From positions 7,614,387-7,678,386 of the forward strand of contig CM029610.1 in the NCBI GenBank assembly GCA_017311315.1: a stretch of DNA of 64,000 nt, written 5' to 3'. The position numbers and the translations under genes were made by a program. A model generated the notes under the pieces. The model searched no databases. It worked only from the letters and a program-made list of their open reading frames with translations, and was not told the DNA's origin. Numbering within the stretch: position 1 is the first letter of the stretch; each line of letters begins with the position of its first letter. The DNA is from Dendrocalamus latiflorus. Its lineage: Eukaryota > Streptophyta > Magnoliopsida > Poales > Poaceae. Positions 9,095 to 21,400 of this stretch are shown here, piece after piece.

Positions 9095-10478
9095 AAGAAT
9101 GACATGAAGTCAAGTAGCAAGGAAGATGGATAATAGAGAAACTTTTATGTTATCAACTATTAGGAATAAGAAATGGAATGGGATCCGTTAAGTACTTTTG
9201 TGCAAGACCCCGGAAGCTGGAGAAGATGTCTGTAAATTATGTTAATTAAGGTGTAACAAGATTATGGATGTGTATAAAATCTGTATGTACAAAGTATAAG
9301 GAATAATAAAGTTATGTGGTATTAAAGTCAATTCCAGAGGATCTGATCTTTAACCAAGTTTAAGGAACACCCACTATATATACCAAATTCTGTGAATGTG
9401 ATTTCTGAACAAAAGAATCTGCCACCAATTGAAAACAAAGCTGACAACTATGTTGATCCTGATACTTCCCAATCCAAAGGAAGAATTTTGAATTTAATAT
9501 AGTGCATCAAGATAACAGTTGGAATGCATTTGGATGCAAAAAAAAAGATCGTAGCTTGTGCTTCAAGGCAATTATGACCACATGAAGTGAAATATTCCAC
9601 ACCTGGTTTGAGACTAGTTGCAATAATTCATTTACTAAAAATTCGGAAGCATTACTTATTGAGTAATTACTTTGAAATGCTCCCAGATCACAAAGGTTTG
9701 AAATGTATCTTTACCTAACTTGAATTGAACCAGGAACAACAAAAAAATGGTTAAAACTAATTAATGATTCTAAAATAGACCAGTATTAACAGGCGAAACC
9801 AATGTTGTGGCAGATGCACAACCGAAGAACTCATTAGAATGTAACCAGAAAAGTTGGTCATTGATCGCAACTATTAACAGAGATGCAGAGTTTAAACCTG
9901 ATAATAGTTAAACGAGGAAATGTACACAACATTTGAAATTCAGCCATTGCTCATAAATCCAATTTAAGTCAGCATGAAGACGAAGGGACACAATAACTTA
10001 AGAAGGACAGTCAAGAAAAAGGGTTCAATAAAGCTTAGTGCAGCTGAGCATGGAATCCAGACATTTTGTGATCGTTATTGTATACCTGATGAGAAGGAGT
10101 TGAAGGAATTAATCCTAACAGGAACCCAATCTTCATAGATCCTTAATACATTCTGGAGGCATCAAGATATACAGGTAACAAAGCAGAAGTAATGAGTGCC
10201 TGAACAAACGGAGCATAGGTATAATAAGATAGAATTAGGTAAGATTACAATACACAAGGATGATATACAGGTACAGGCAATAAAAGGGTATGAGGAACCC
10301 AGATAGGACCAGACAGGACAGAAACGGGTAAAAATCAATGAAGGTAATAAATATTTCATACTCAGAGTGGAAGATATAATTTCAGGAAAGGAATCAGGCT
10401 GTAACAATTTTTATTTTTGCACCTAATCAATAGTCTAGGTGAATCTCGGGGTCGAGATTCTTTTTAAGGGGGGTAGAT

Positions 10479-13400
10479 TGAAACACCCCAAAAATTTGAA
10501 GTTTTTGAAATTTTTATGAATTTTGATTTAATTCGGATTTCTTTCCCTTTTTGGCAAATTACAGCGAAAATGCGCTTTCCTCTTTTGGCAAATGCGCCTT
10601 CCCCTTCTCCCTGGCGTCCCTGCCGTGCGCCACTTCTTCTTCTCCTTCCCGCAGCCGCGGCCATTCACGCGTCACCACCTCTTCTCGCTGGACGGCGTCG
10701 CTCTGCTTCCCTCACCTCAGCGTCAGCCTCTACACGCCGGCCCACCAGTCAGCTGCACCTCTTCACTCTTTTCTTGCCCCGCGCGCAACCCCGTCGCGTT
10801 CATTCCCCCTTGCCGCAGCCCTACCAGAGCCATTCCCCCTGCCTAGCGTGAATAGAACACGACCAAAGAAAATATCTTCGGGTGAAGCCCCTCTAGACAC
10901 TCCCACCCCCTTATACAAGCAACCGATTGCTCTCTCGTCGCCTCTCCTGCCGGCAATCACCTCCCCTGCGCCCGGCAAACCCTAGAGGTGATCTCCCGAT
11001 GCATTCAATCAATTTTCAATTCCTTGTGCTTGTATAACCTGTATGGTTTACAAATCACACTGGTACACTCATTTGAATGTGAGCTTTAGTCTACAGCTCG
11101 GGCGGCTGAGATTCCCCTCGGCCGTAACACCCTTTGCGTGGCTAGCATGCCTGAGCTAACCCTGAGCTACGCCACCACTTCCAATAGGTTCCCTAGGTCC
11201 CACATATGGTTAAAACGCTCTTCAATTGACCGGAAAACCTTGGGTGGCCATGGAGCCGCTTTGGAGGCCGCCGCATTTCCCCCTGCTGCCAGCCACCACT
11301 GCCCATTACCTCGCCTCCCAAAACCCTAAAATGGGTTCCCTAGCTTGCACCGCCCCATTAGGTACCCCTCGTTTCTTCGGAGAGCCATCGCTGCAGCCGC
11401 TCCGCCTAAGCCGCCGCTCTCTGCTTTTCCGGAGAGAGAGATGGTCGGGAGGTAGAAGATGACCAGTGGGGGCGACGTGGTCAGATCGTGAGCGTCCGTG
11501 CCCATAGCATCCAACCGTCCAGATCGGTTTAAACCACCGCCATCCATTCGTTGCGGTCTCCCATCCGAGCGTTCGCATCCACTCCATCGCCTCCGTCGGC
11601 ACTGGGCACGCGTCGCCCATCGGGCAGACGTGGGCGCGCCTGCGCTGGGCTCCGCCCGCCCGTGCGCATGGGCCGCGGCCTGCTCGGCCGAGCATTAAGC
11701 CGGGCCGTCGGCCGATTTCCTCACGCGGGAAAGCCCGGACCGGGCCACACTGTTGATTGGATCGAGCCCATTACTGTTCATCACTGTTCACACCAATTTT
11801 CGAAAATCCAGAAAAATCCCAGAAAAATCCAAAAATAACAAAAATACCAAAATACACCTTTTTGACCAGTAGAATATTTTAAATGCAAATCTAGTACCCA
11901 TTATCCCAAATTCAAATTTTAAAAATCCAAATATCATTACTTTATAAACCTAGCTTTATAAATTCAATCTCCATAAAGTTAATTTCTATAATTTCAGATT
12001 TTATTTATTTAAATTTCACCCTTCTATTAACATCAATTCTAAACATATGCCATTTAGCTAGTTAATATTTTAAATGCAAATACAGCATCCGTTCTTGCAA
12101 ATTTAAATTGTTAAAAGATTAAATTTCACCAAGATCCAATCTTAAATTCTTAAATTTTGAATTCCACCATTCCACCCCATCAGATCCTATAAAATTAAAT
12201 TTCTTTATTAAGTCAAAATTTAATCTTGATACAGTCCTAATCTGTCAACTCAAAGATCGACCATATAATTTCAAATGTCTATCTTCTATTCCCAAAATCC
12301 GTCCAATACTTATGTCTCTTTTAGTCATCCCAAGCCTATCGTATCCAAATTTAGCCATGTCCGTCCATAAAACCCCGTCAAATCCCGACTTCCCGACCCA
12401 ACGCATTATTTTCTTTATACTCTTTCTTGTTCTTAATTTGGATTTTGTTCCCAGCTTGCATTCTGCAAAGCGGGAACCTGTTGGACTCCGTTTTCTACGC
12501 TAGTGCACGGACCAAGCGAGTTGGTCAACCGAAGGACCGTAAAGATTGAAGCTGATCAAGAGCAACGGAAAGAAGGCAAGTCACATGTTTTTGATCATGT
12601 TGAATCCCATGACATGCCTATTATCTAAGTAATATAGTTTCATTATGAATATTTGTGAAATGCTATTTGCTTAACATGAAATGTTTAGAATGACATGCTA
12701 TTTAGATAAGTCCTACCACTGATAAAAGCCATGTTTACCTTGAAGGCCATATTCACCTTGACAACCTTAGTAATTACTGAAGTATTGTATAAATGTATGT
12801 ACCATCATCTCATTCAACATTTTACACTACTAAGTGACTTAGGCCGTTGGCCAGTAGGTTTGAAAACCCCGGAGAGGGTAGGGTGGTATGGGACACCGTA
12901 CCCTAGGCCGGTGATGCTAATGTACAGAACCTAGGGTAAAGAGGTTGGGGTTTCCGAGTTGCGGATCTAGCCCAATTCTTTATCCTAGGGTTGAACTTTG
13001 GGTAAAGAGGTTGGTGGGGCTCCGGGTAACGGATTTAGCCCATCGCTTTACCCGAGGATGGAGGCTGGTTTGAGTTGGTGGTGGTTGGTGCTGTGAGCAC
13101 AGGGGAAGCTGTGGTTGAGTGCCTCAAGTGAAAAATATAAGGACAAGAACCTTGTGCTAAGTAAAAGACACAGTGATCGCCCAGCCACGGGTGTTAACTT
13201 GTCAACCCTGGTTTAGTAGTTGCTCAACCTAAGTGAAGCTCCGCATTGAGAGTCGGTGTGGGTTGCGGACTCAGGCTAAGACAACGATAGGTCCCCACAA
13301 CATGGGCTTAGTGTTCCGTGAGGGCCAACGGATACCCGAGGGTGTGTGGGTGCCTAACCTATCGGGTGGAGTGTATACCAAAGGTTGAGCAGTGAAAAGA

Positions 13401-14078
13401 CCCGGTTCCTTAACTCAGTCATGAGGGTTAAGGATGCGTGTGGGTAAAGTTGGGCAACTCTGCAGAGTGAAATAAATGGTATTCGAATACGCCGTGCTTC
13501 CGGTTAATGAAGCTGTGTTAATTGGGTGATTCCAACAACGAGGCATAAGTAGAGTTTCTGATGTTGTTAATTTGAGTAATGATGAGATTTATTTGATAAC
13601 AGAAAACCCCCTGATCTTTAGGAGAAAAGGTTTTTAAAGTTTTAATTGTTTGCAAATAAAATTGCATCCACCTCTTAATAAAACAAATATATTCCCCTTC
13701 TCCAGAAAATATCCTAGCAAATAGATATATAGTATTCCACATGTGATTTGCTGAGTACGGGGTTGGAGTACTCAGGCTTGCATAATCTTTCTCAACAGAT
13801 ATCAGAAGGAAAGAAAGCAAATCAAGATTTCGTGTTAGGGTTACGACTGCACTCAAGCGTTCCTGTGGAGTTTTCTTCGGCTTTTACTGTATGTAAGTTA
13901 CATTTTGGGCTTGGACGCCCGTATTGTTATTAAAGTTGACCATTAGGTCTTATTTCACTTAAAGTAACTTCTTTTAACTGTTCGTGAGCAGGCATGATAC
14001 ACTGTTGGGCCGCAACAGAACTCCTGGGCTGTTGCGGGCCGTACGACGTCCCTGTTCCCAAAAGTCGGGGGCGTTACA
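10479..14078 (+). repeat. 3.6 kb LTR (Tekay/Retand-like, long type)
   Basis: A TATA-like TTATACAAG near 10910 follows a GC-rich pyrimidine block. After it come a GC-rich leader that gives several chance ORFs, an AT-rich centre, and a 3' module at 12840-13980. That module includes GCTGAGTACGGGGTTGGAG and GTATTCGAATACGCCGTGC. It recurs in the LTRs at 33.9-37.3 kb (reverse strand) and 49.5-55.7 kb. Long LTRs of this kind are typical of Tekay/Retand chromoviruses in grasses; the assignment is inferred. Confidence 0.75.
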
Positions 14079-14083
14079 ATCAA

Positions 14084-14957
14084 CAGTGCCAAAAACGTCC
14101 AAAATTCTCCAGTTAATGGGGTCTGACACGACCACCGACCGCCACCACCACATACTCGCTTCTCACCTGAGATCTCCCTCCCCACGCAAAACCGGACAAA
14201 AAATCGGCAGAAACATACGTTTCAAGGACCCCACCACGCGTCTCGGTCTCCGCCGGTCCATCGCACGTTGGATCTCCTGTCCAGAGCTGTCTCGTCTACT
14301 TTCGCGTCGCTCTCGATCGATCTTCCCGCCGCCGCGAGGCCAGGTGGCCACCGCCGGAGAGCCGTCGCCGGCTGGGCGGCCTCGAGAGCTTCCAAAGGTG
14401 CCCTCGAGCGACGGAACAGCCGCCTGCGCCGTCGCTGTCGCAGGCCCAAGGAACCAATCTTGCCTTACCCAGCGTCCGGCCATCCAGAGACAGGGTTAAC
14501 TCGAGATGGTATGTACTTTGTCAAGTGGCACAGCACAAGCAGGCATCTCTTCTGTCGCGGCATGTGCAAGTTCGCCACGAAAGAGAGTCGCTATGTACAC
14601 GCTCCTGGATACTGCTAGGCCCTCTGGTTGGAGCGTAGGATTTCTCGCGGCTTCCACGCAGGGATTGTACACCGTTTCATGCAGACTTGGTATGAGATTC
14701 CTGTGAAATTTCCAAGGCCCAAAAGGCTACCAAGTTTCTGCGTTTCCACAGAGGCAAGGCAAGGAACAGAACCGTGCCCGGACTGATCCGAAACTGCAGT
14801 AGATATGTGGCGTGGTGGCAGTGCAGGGAATTCGTGATGGATAGGGCGCCAAAGAAGCATCAGTTGGCATTATCACATCAGTCTACACCAACCCCACAGG
14901 AAGGAAAGAAAGAGAGCTAATCAGGTCTTTTCCGCTCGGTCTACAGAAGTTTTCGAC
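14084..14957. other. GC-rich then mixed unique DNA, no gene recognised
   Basis: Sequence at 14160-14500 is GC-rich with several overlapping ORFs, as in a 5' exon or a promoter, followed by a short frame at 14506-14706. None shows a recognisable domain, and no convincing intron chain was found. It could be a gene remnant cut by the neighbouring retrotransposon. Confidence 0.3.
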
Positions 14958-15229
14958 GGCCCTGTTTGGATACGTTTATCTGAGAATTGATTTTAATCTG
15001 ATCAGAATTTTCTGATAAGTCACGATCTGAAGAATCTGCAGTCTAAAGAATCGTCGCGGTGGAAGAAACGACCCCTCGGGCTCGCGGTACAGGATTTTAG
15101 ATTCCCAGTGCAAATGCCGATCTTTCCCACCGCTGCGGTTGAAAGAATCGAAAAATAATCAAAGCGTTTGGATGGGATTCTCGATTAATTCTACCCAGAA
15201 TCGAATTTTAAGCGTATCCAAACAGGGCC
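14958..15229. mobile_element. 272-bp MITE with 17-bp perfect inverted ends
   Basis: The ends GGCCCTGTTTGGATACG are perfect inverted copies. GAC flanks both sides (14955-14957 and 15230-15232) and may be a 3-bp target-site duplication. No coding capacity. Confidence 0.85.
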
Positions 15230-17006
15230 GACGTATGGTCGCGTAAAGCTTCTAGAACATCCAAAAGGCACAGAAACGTGCTACTTTGTTGCTTCCGAGC
15301 TCCAGCTCAAATCTTACCATGAAGCTTCCAGCATGACCTACAGACAACAAACACATTCTCTCTCCGAAAATGGCATCCACAACACCATGCAAAACAGCTG
15401 CGTAGTGCACATAGCTGTTGAAAAATACATCCATCCCCGTGGTAATGCCAATCCCACAGATACTGAAACACGACAAAATTCTAAAAAAATCTGCAAGGCA
15501 ACGGCCGTTCTTCAATGAAATAATGCATGCACAATCTCCTCCCTGCTTATGAAACAGATAAGCCCAACAATCCGCAAGAATGGTAGATATGCATATAAAC
15601 GGTGAGCAATTTACCGCTGTATTACAATTCTCAGATCAGTTACGTCATGTAGCTCCGCAAGCTGTGCATCGATGCAATGGGTCACCAGAAGATGCCCAGG
15701 TTGATCATGCAGATTAGCATATATATAAGGTCACAGCTCCTGTCAAGCTCAGGAACTCAAGGAATAGGAGTGAGTGTAATAACTTCCCCGTGTAATGGTT
15801 ACAAATTGTATGAACAAAATCGCCCCCTGCTCAGGAGCAAAACTAGCCTTCAGCAGATCATGACTCAACAGCTAAATTGACGACGTAGTTGCCCATTACA
15901 CTGAAACATGAAAAGGTAGAGTCAAAACAGAATGAGAATTACTTGAATTTGTACGGTTGATAATATCAATAGCAAGAAGCACAAACACACAAACTTCCAA
16001 TAGTGTTCAATGATTTAACAGATAATTAGTTGCAATTGTCCAATACATCAAGCAGATCGAATCAACTTAAGCTAGAAAAGATATCCCTAATATCTTCTTC
16101 CAGCTTGGAGGCCATGCCCAGAAAAGGGAAAAGAGAGTGCCTACTGAAGGGACAAACACCTAAGACAACGCAGAATTAGTGTACCACATAACTTTTACGT
16201 AACTTTTACAATCACATCTCATGCATTCCTTTTCAGCTGGAGAATCTCGGATTCATGTGCTGCTTAATGACACATGAATAAAATTACCTAGCAACTTTCG
16301 AAAAAAATCCACATGAATATGATGTCAGATGACAGCTACTTGTGAAATAAATCTCGAATAGTGAATTTAAGCTGGAGAATCTAGATTATTTTATGAAGTT
16401 GGTTTCATACTACATGTGCTGCTTAACATCCAGTAAAAGAGCTAGCTTTACCTAGTCAAATAGTTAACAGGATATCTGGCAACCAGTTTAACAACATTGT
16501 TATTATCCTTCCATCATAAGGCAGCATCATGTTTATTATGCAATGTTACATAAACATTAGCACATCGTAAATTTCAAAACACCACGTCACCACCTATTGT
16601 TAGCTCAAACTATTGCTTCGCTACGGTCGAAGTTCGTTAGACCAATAATGTTTCCCAAGTCAGACTGGACTCTAGAATCTACATTATCCCCATTCACAGA
16701 GGAAGCACACAAAGTTCAACCACTTGATTTCTCCTCACATATCTGAGTTCAGAGCAAGAGATATGTAACTCACAATCTGAGTTCAAGTTCTTGCGTTCGT
16801 TGTGAAAGGAATCCGAGTGGGATCCAACTTCTTTGCTGTGCCAAGCAAGGTAGAGGGAGACGTGTGGAGGCCGAGCTAGAATCCGAATCCCGGCCAAGAA
16901 GGAAAGAGATTGAGCCAGAAAACCAAGCTCTACATGTGAAGAAACCGACCAAGAAATTGAAGCCGAACCGAACACAAGGAGGACACGTGAAGTTGAGCCA
17001 AGAGAG
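15230..17006. other. Noncoding DNA, nothing recognised
   Basis: AT-rich sequence with short chance ORFs only. No repeat, RNA gene or coding exon could be supported. Confidence 0.4.
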
Positions 17007-17242
17007 GCCGGGTTCTTTTGGCCTTACTGTTTGTGGCTTTTGGTTTTTGCTACAGTAACTAATTTTCAAACGGTGCATCTTTTTAAGGCGAAGTTTACAA
17101 ATCAATTATAGTAGACACAGTACCGACTTTAGCTATACCGACCAAAATCGCATGTAACTATCTCTCTTTTCGTACTCTCTCCAAACAACCAGAATTCAAA
17201 AACTATAAGCCAAAAGTCATAAGCCATAACCCAAAAGAAGCC
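17007..17242 (+). mobile_element. MITE family A, copy 1
   Basis: About 235 bp. It starts near GGTTCTTTTGGCC and ends with CCCAAAAGAAGCC, and shares CTACAGTAAC, TTTTCAAACGG and GTACCGACTTTA-type motifs with copies at 21.2, 24.1 (reverse), 27.6 and 63.3 kb. Confidence 0.7.
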
Positions 17243-17274
17243 ACCTCAAGCCAGGGATCAAAGCCAACTCCTCC

Positions 17275-17910
17275 ATGTTTAATTCGGATAGAATCAATCT
17301 CAGTTCGGATATTTCCTTAGTTAGTTTTCCTTTTCGAAATTTTTGTTTAAATTTCCTTATCCTTATGTGTTCAAGTGGTATGCATCTCGTATTAGTCTTG
17401 GTTTGTTGAGGAGTCCGGTTTTTTTGAGTTGCATTGGTTTTTAGGAGAAGTAGAGTTGGTTTTTGTTAAAGAGTCCAAATCTAATGTTGCTACAAGCCAG
17501 AGTCGGCTTCGGCCATATTTATGTGCGTGCGTGAGTCATGGCCATGCCCTTTGAGACACCAATATAAGGCCAGGGATGTACCCCACTGTAAACATAGAGA
17601 TCATGATGTCTAGACTATGAAATAAAATAAAAAAGACACTTGGCACCATGTTTGAGTACTCGTGAGTTGAAGAGAGGAGAGATTGCTGTGAGGGAGAGAA
17701 GAGAGATCATGATTTTCAGCAAGAGAGAAAAATCGAGTCTTGTGTGCAAGTTGAAAATACCTTGTTCTTAGATTGTGCCGAAGGTATTGATGTTGTAATT
17801 CGATCATATCAGATCAGTTTGTGAGGTTTCATGGGTGGTAAAGTGAAAGATCGGGCTATTCGCGCATTAATCGGTGTTTACTGCTGGTTGGTCCGTATCA
17901 CTAGTCAATG
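17275..17910 (+). repeat. Possible solo LTR-like promoter segment
   Basis: The sequence shows an LTR-like order: an AT-rich U3, a TATA-like CAATATAAGG at about 17560, and AATAAAATAAAAAAG at about 17620. Exact ends and a target-site duplication were not found, so the call rests on layout only. Confidence 0.25.
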
Positions 17911-18415
17911 CTTGATAAGTTGATATGGTACAATTTGCTAGTCATAATGCCTGTTGTGTGAGAACAATGCTTGGTACAAACAAGCACAAGAACAAACTAG
18001 TGTTACAGAATTACAGTATAAGGGTGATCAGAAGTTGTGTAAGTGACGAGAACTAGTATAAGCAGAAAAAGAAGGCTGTTATGGAATGGGTCCTCGGACC
18101 CATACCAAAACAGGTCCATAACAAAGGCATACAGAGAAATGGTAATGATACAAAATGACAATTGACAAATATGGATAAGTACCTGTATTTCATCATGGGC
18201 CCTTGATGATCTGACGAGTAACTTCTTTAATTTCTTCCTATAAGATTAGTAGAAAAGTTACCGTCAAGACTTTACTTTTTCTGAAGGCAAAACACCATCT
18301 CTCACTTCAGGGGGAAAAGTTAGCACCTACTCAACCAGTAACCTCATGCCTCAACATTATCTCTACAATCAGCCATGTCAACAATGATGGCTAATATGCA
18401 AAAACCCAGAAGAAG

Positions 18416-21400
18416 TTAATCAAGAGAGAGACTTTTCTTCATTGTCTCATACACTAGATAGGTTATACTTGCAGCTGGCACCACTTTGAGAAGATTTGGT
18501 ACAAGTCCTTTGTAGAATCCAGAAATTCCCTCATGCTGTAGTGTTCTCCAAAAAACATCAGACATTCCTCGATATGCAGCTTCCGAATTGGCTCGTTGAG
18601 ATTGCAATCTAGAAGTATTATTCAGAAAAAAGGTCAAATGTGTGTCTCTGTGAGAGAGATGCCTGGGTGTACAAGTATACATTCTATCCACAAAAGCAGC
18701 TACTGCTCACCTTGTTCTGATGACTTGTAAAGGGTAAACACAGGTCGCTCCTAGAGCTCCTGAGACTGTCCCACAGCCCAGTTGTGCTAAAGGACCAGGA
18801 TCTATATAAAACAAGGACATATTTTAGTGACACCAATTCAAAGTGAGAGGATAGAAATGTATACACATTTCGGTAAGAGGTGTACCACTGTCCTTGAGGA
18901 TATATGTCTTGGACATTTCTTTCAGTGTTTCATAAACAGTAAGATCAATTCCAGCATAGGGAACCATACCGAGCAAAGATGGAACAAGACCTCTGTAGAA
19001 CGCTCGAGGACCTTCCTGCATCCATATGTCTCTTGATAGTGCACTGAGGCTAGGAAATCTACCACTCTCACATGTGTAAGTCTGCAGTCGAGTCTTCACT
19101 AAATCTATCGGATATATTGCTGTCTGTGCGACTGCACCAGCCAAACCACCAGCCATGAGACGTCCAGAAGTGCCAATGTCGCTCTTATTTTCTCCTTTAC
19201 TTTTCATTATGTATTCTTTTAGCATTTCGTAGGCATAAAATCTTATTGCACTTTCTGGAGCAACCTTTACCACATTCAATCCATTTCCTCTGAAGAATCC
19301 CCGGAGACCACCCTCTTTCCATATATCCTTGACTGCATGTATGGCTGTAGTTCGGTGTGTTTGTACTTGCATAATAACTTTGAGACGATCAAGAGGTGCA
19401 GTTGTGGTACGAGATGCTGCACCAGCTACCCCTCCTGCAATTAGATATTTGCTTGCACTTACATGTTTACTTATTCCTTCTGGTATAGCAGCCTGGTCAC
19501 CTATATCTACAAGGCAAACTCTTTCCCAGTGATGGTAAATGTTCTCGATGGTTGCTTCACGAGGATAAAGTAAAAGAAAGTCCCTCCATTCTTCAAAAGT
19601 AATAATTCCATTGTTGTCCTTATCCACATCCTCAACAAATCGTGCAAGCTCCTCGTCATCAATTTCTATACCTGCAAACAGCAAACTGATATTACTTGTA
19701 AGACATGTTAAAGAGAGTATAATTATCATGTGCTTTCCTAGGACGTAGTGATTTACAGCTTATAGCAAAGAACTGTCCAAAAAACACAGGGCAGGATACT
19801 TTTCAAGGGTAAACAAGATCCAGATGCGAGGAACTAATTACCCCCGCCCCCGCCCCCCGGTAAGACATGTTAAAGAGAGTATAATTATTAAGTCGTCGAC
19901 TAATCCACGACTAGTCGTCCAGTCGGTACATGACGGACAACTAGGGAGGCCGACTCGATTGGAGCGACTAATCGAGCGGCCGGACGACTAGTTAGCGAAT
20001 AGTCACAACTAGTCGGCCATGTCCAGCCACATGACTAGGAGCCGACCCACTGGATCAGTAAATTTGAGGCCCACTAGTGAGGTTCGGCCCGACCAAGACT
20101 TAATACTAGTGACTCAACAACCCTAGATCCTTATTGCACTCCACACGTGCTACTTTGGTTGTAGTATTAGTACAATAATCCCAACTTGCTTCTTTATTAT
20201 GACTGTGACAATTGTAGACCTGACTCTGGGGACTAGTCGGTCGATTAGTCGCCCAAGCCGCCCTCTTGGCGACTCGACCCAACTTTACGACTTAATAACC
20301 TTGATTATCACGTGCTTTCCTAGGACATAGTGATTTATAGCTTATAGCAAAGAACTGTCCAAAAAACACCAGGCAGGATACTTTTCAATGGTACACAAGA
20401 TCCAGATGCGAGGAACTAATTACTAACCCCCCCCCCCCCCCGGCGGAACAGTGAAGGGCAAAAGGAGCTCAGAAGTCCACAATAAAAACAAGGGTGTGGG
20501 ATTAAATCGACTTGTTACCAGGTTCAAACTCAAAACCACAGAGTTTGGGACTCTCATTAGGCCCTAAGGTTTAGACCTAGAAATTTCAATCGACTGATTA
20601 CCAGGTTGAAACTTGAAACTGCCTCAGCTTAAACACTTTCAATGTTCATCTTCCAAAATAATTTCTGTCAGACCCTAATCATGATGTTATGAAATTACTC
20701 ATTGTTATTTTGTTGGCTCCAGAGTAAAGCACACATGACACACAAATATCTCATATCTATCCAACATATAATAATAACATATGATGTTGAAGGCTCTGTG
20801 CCCATTCGTGAGATAAATAATAATCATCACCAGAAAATCAGAAAAAAAAGCATTCATTTAATTAGTGGATAACCACGATAACAGTTCATATGTATCTCTT
20901 AGATATTTTAGTACCACATCGACAATTCAAAGACAGACAGGAGTTACAGATACCAAACTAGATTGGACCTGCAGTTCAACCCAAAACACCACATGATTGG
21001 CCACACAGTTAACAGTCAAAAACCCAGATAATCAGTCAGACGTATGTAAATTTACATATGCTCGTTTAGATACAAGCAATGGTGGTGAATCTTAATTTCT
21101 TATTTGGATAGCAGTAATGGTGTCAGTATTAATATCTAAAGGCTCCAAATGTGTTATGAAATTCGATTTTAAAATATGCAGCTCACAAATAAGCCATGAT
21201 CTTGCCTAGTCACAGTTAAAGATGAACCGGTTATTACGGCCATGTTCTTTTTCAGCTTTTGGCTTCTGCTTTTGACTTTTCTTCAGTAACTAGCTTTTAA
21301 ACGGAGTGTCTTTTCAAGATAGAGTCTACTAGTTAATTGTAGTACATACTGTACCGACTTTATTTATATCGGCAAAACCGCACGTGAGTTTCTATTACTC

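Larger units (their letters stand above)
8636..14078 (+). mobile_element. 5'-truncated gag-only Ty3-type LTR retrotransposon with 3' LTR
   Basis: The element retains the end of gag, about 1.4 kb of noncoding internal DNA, a polypurine tract (AAGGGGGG at 10466-10473) and a complete-looking 3' LTR from 10479 to 14078. The LTR starts TGAAACACCCC and ends GGGGGCGTTACA, imperfect inverted termini. No protease, reverse transcriptase or integrase frame is present, so it resembles the non-autonomous gag-only class. The 5' LTR and the start of gag are missing. The bases after the LTR (ATCAA, 14079-14083) would be one target-site copy; its partner was lost with the left end. Confidence 0.75.

Noticed and set aside
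10516..11838. Several overlapping GC-rich ORFs (up to 144 residues)
   Set aside because: They overlap in all frames, are Pro/Ser/Arg-rich, have no domains and lie within the leader of an LTR.
13984..14499. 171-residue ORF on the plus strand
   Set aside because: It runs across the LTR end into flanking DNA, has low-complexity basic composition and matches no family I recognise.
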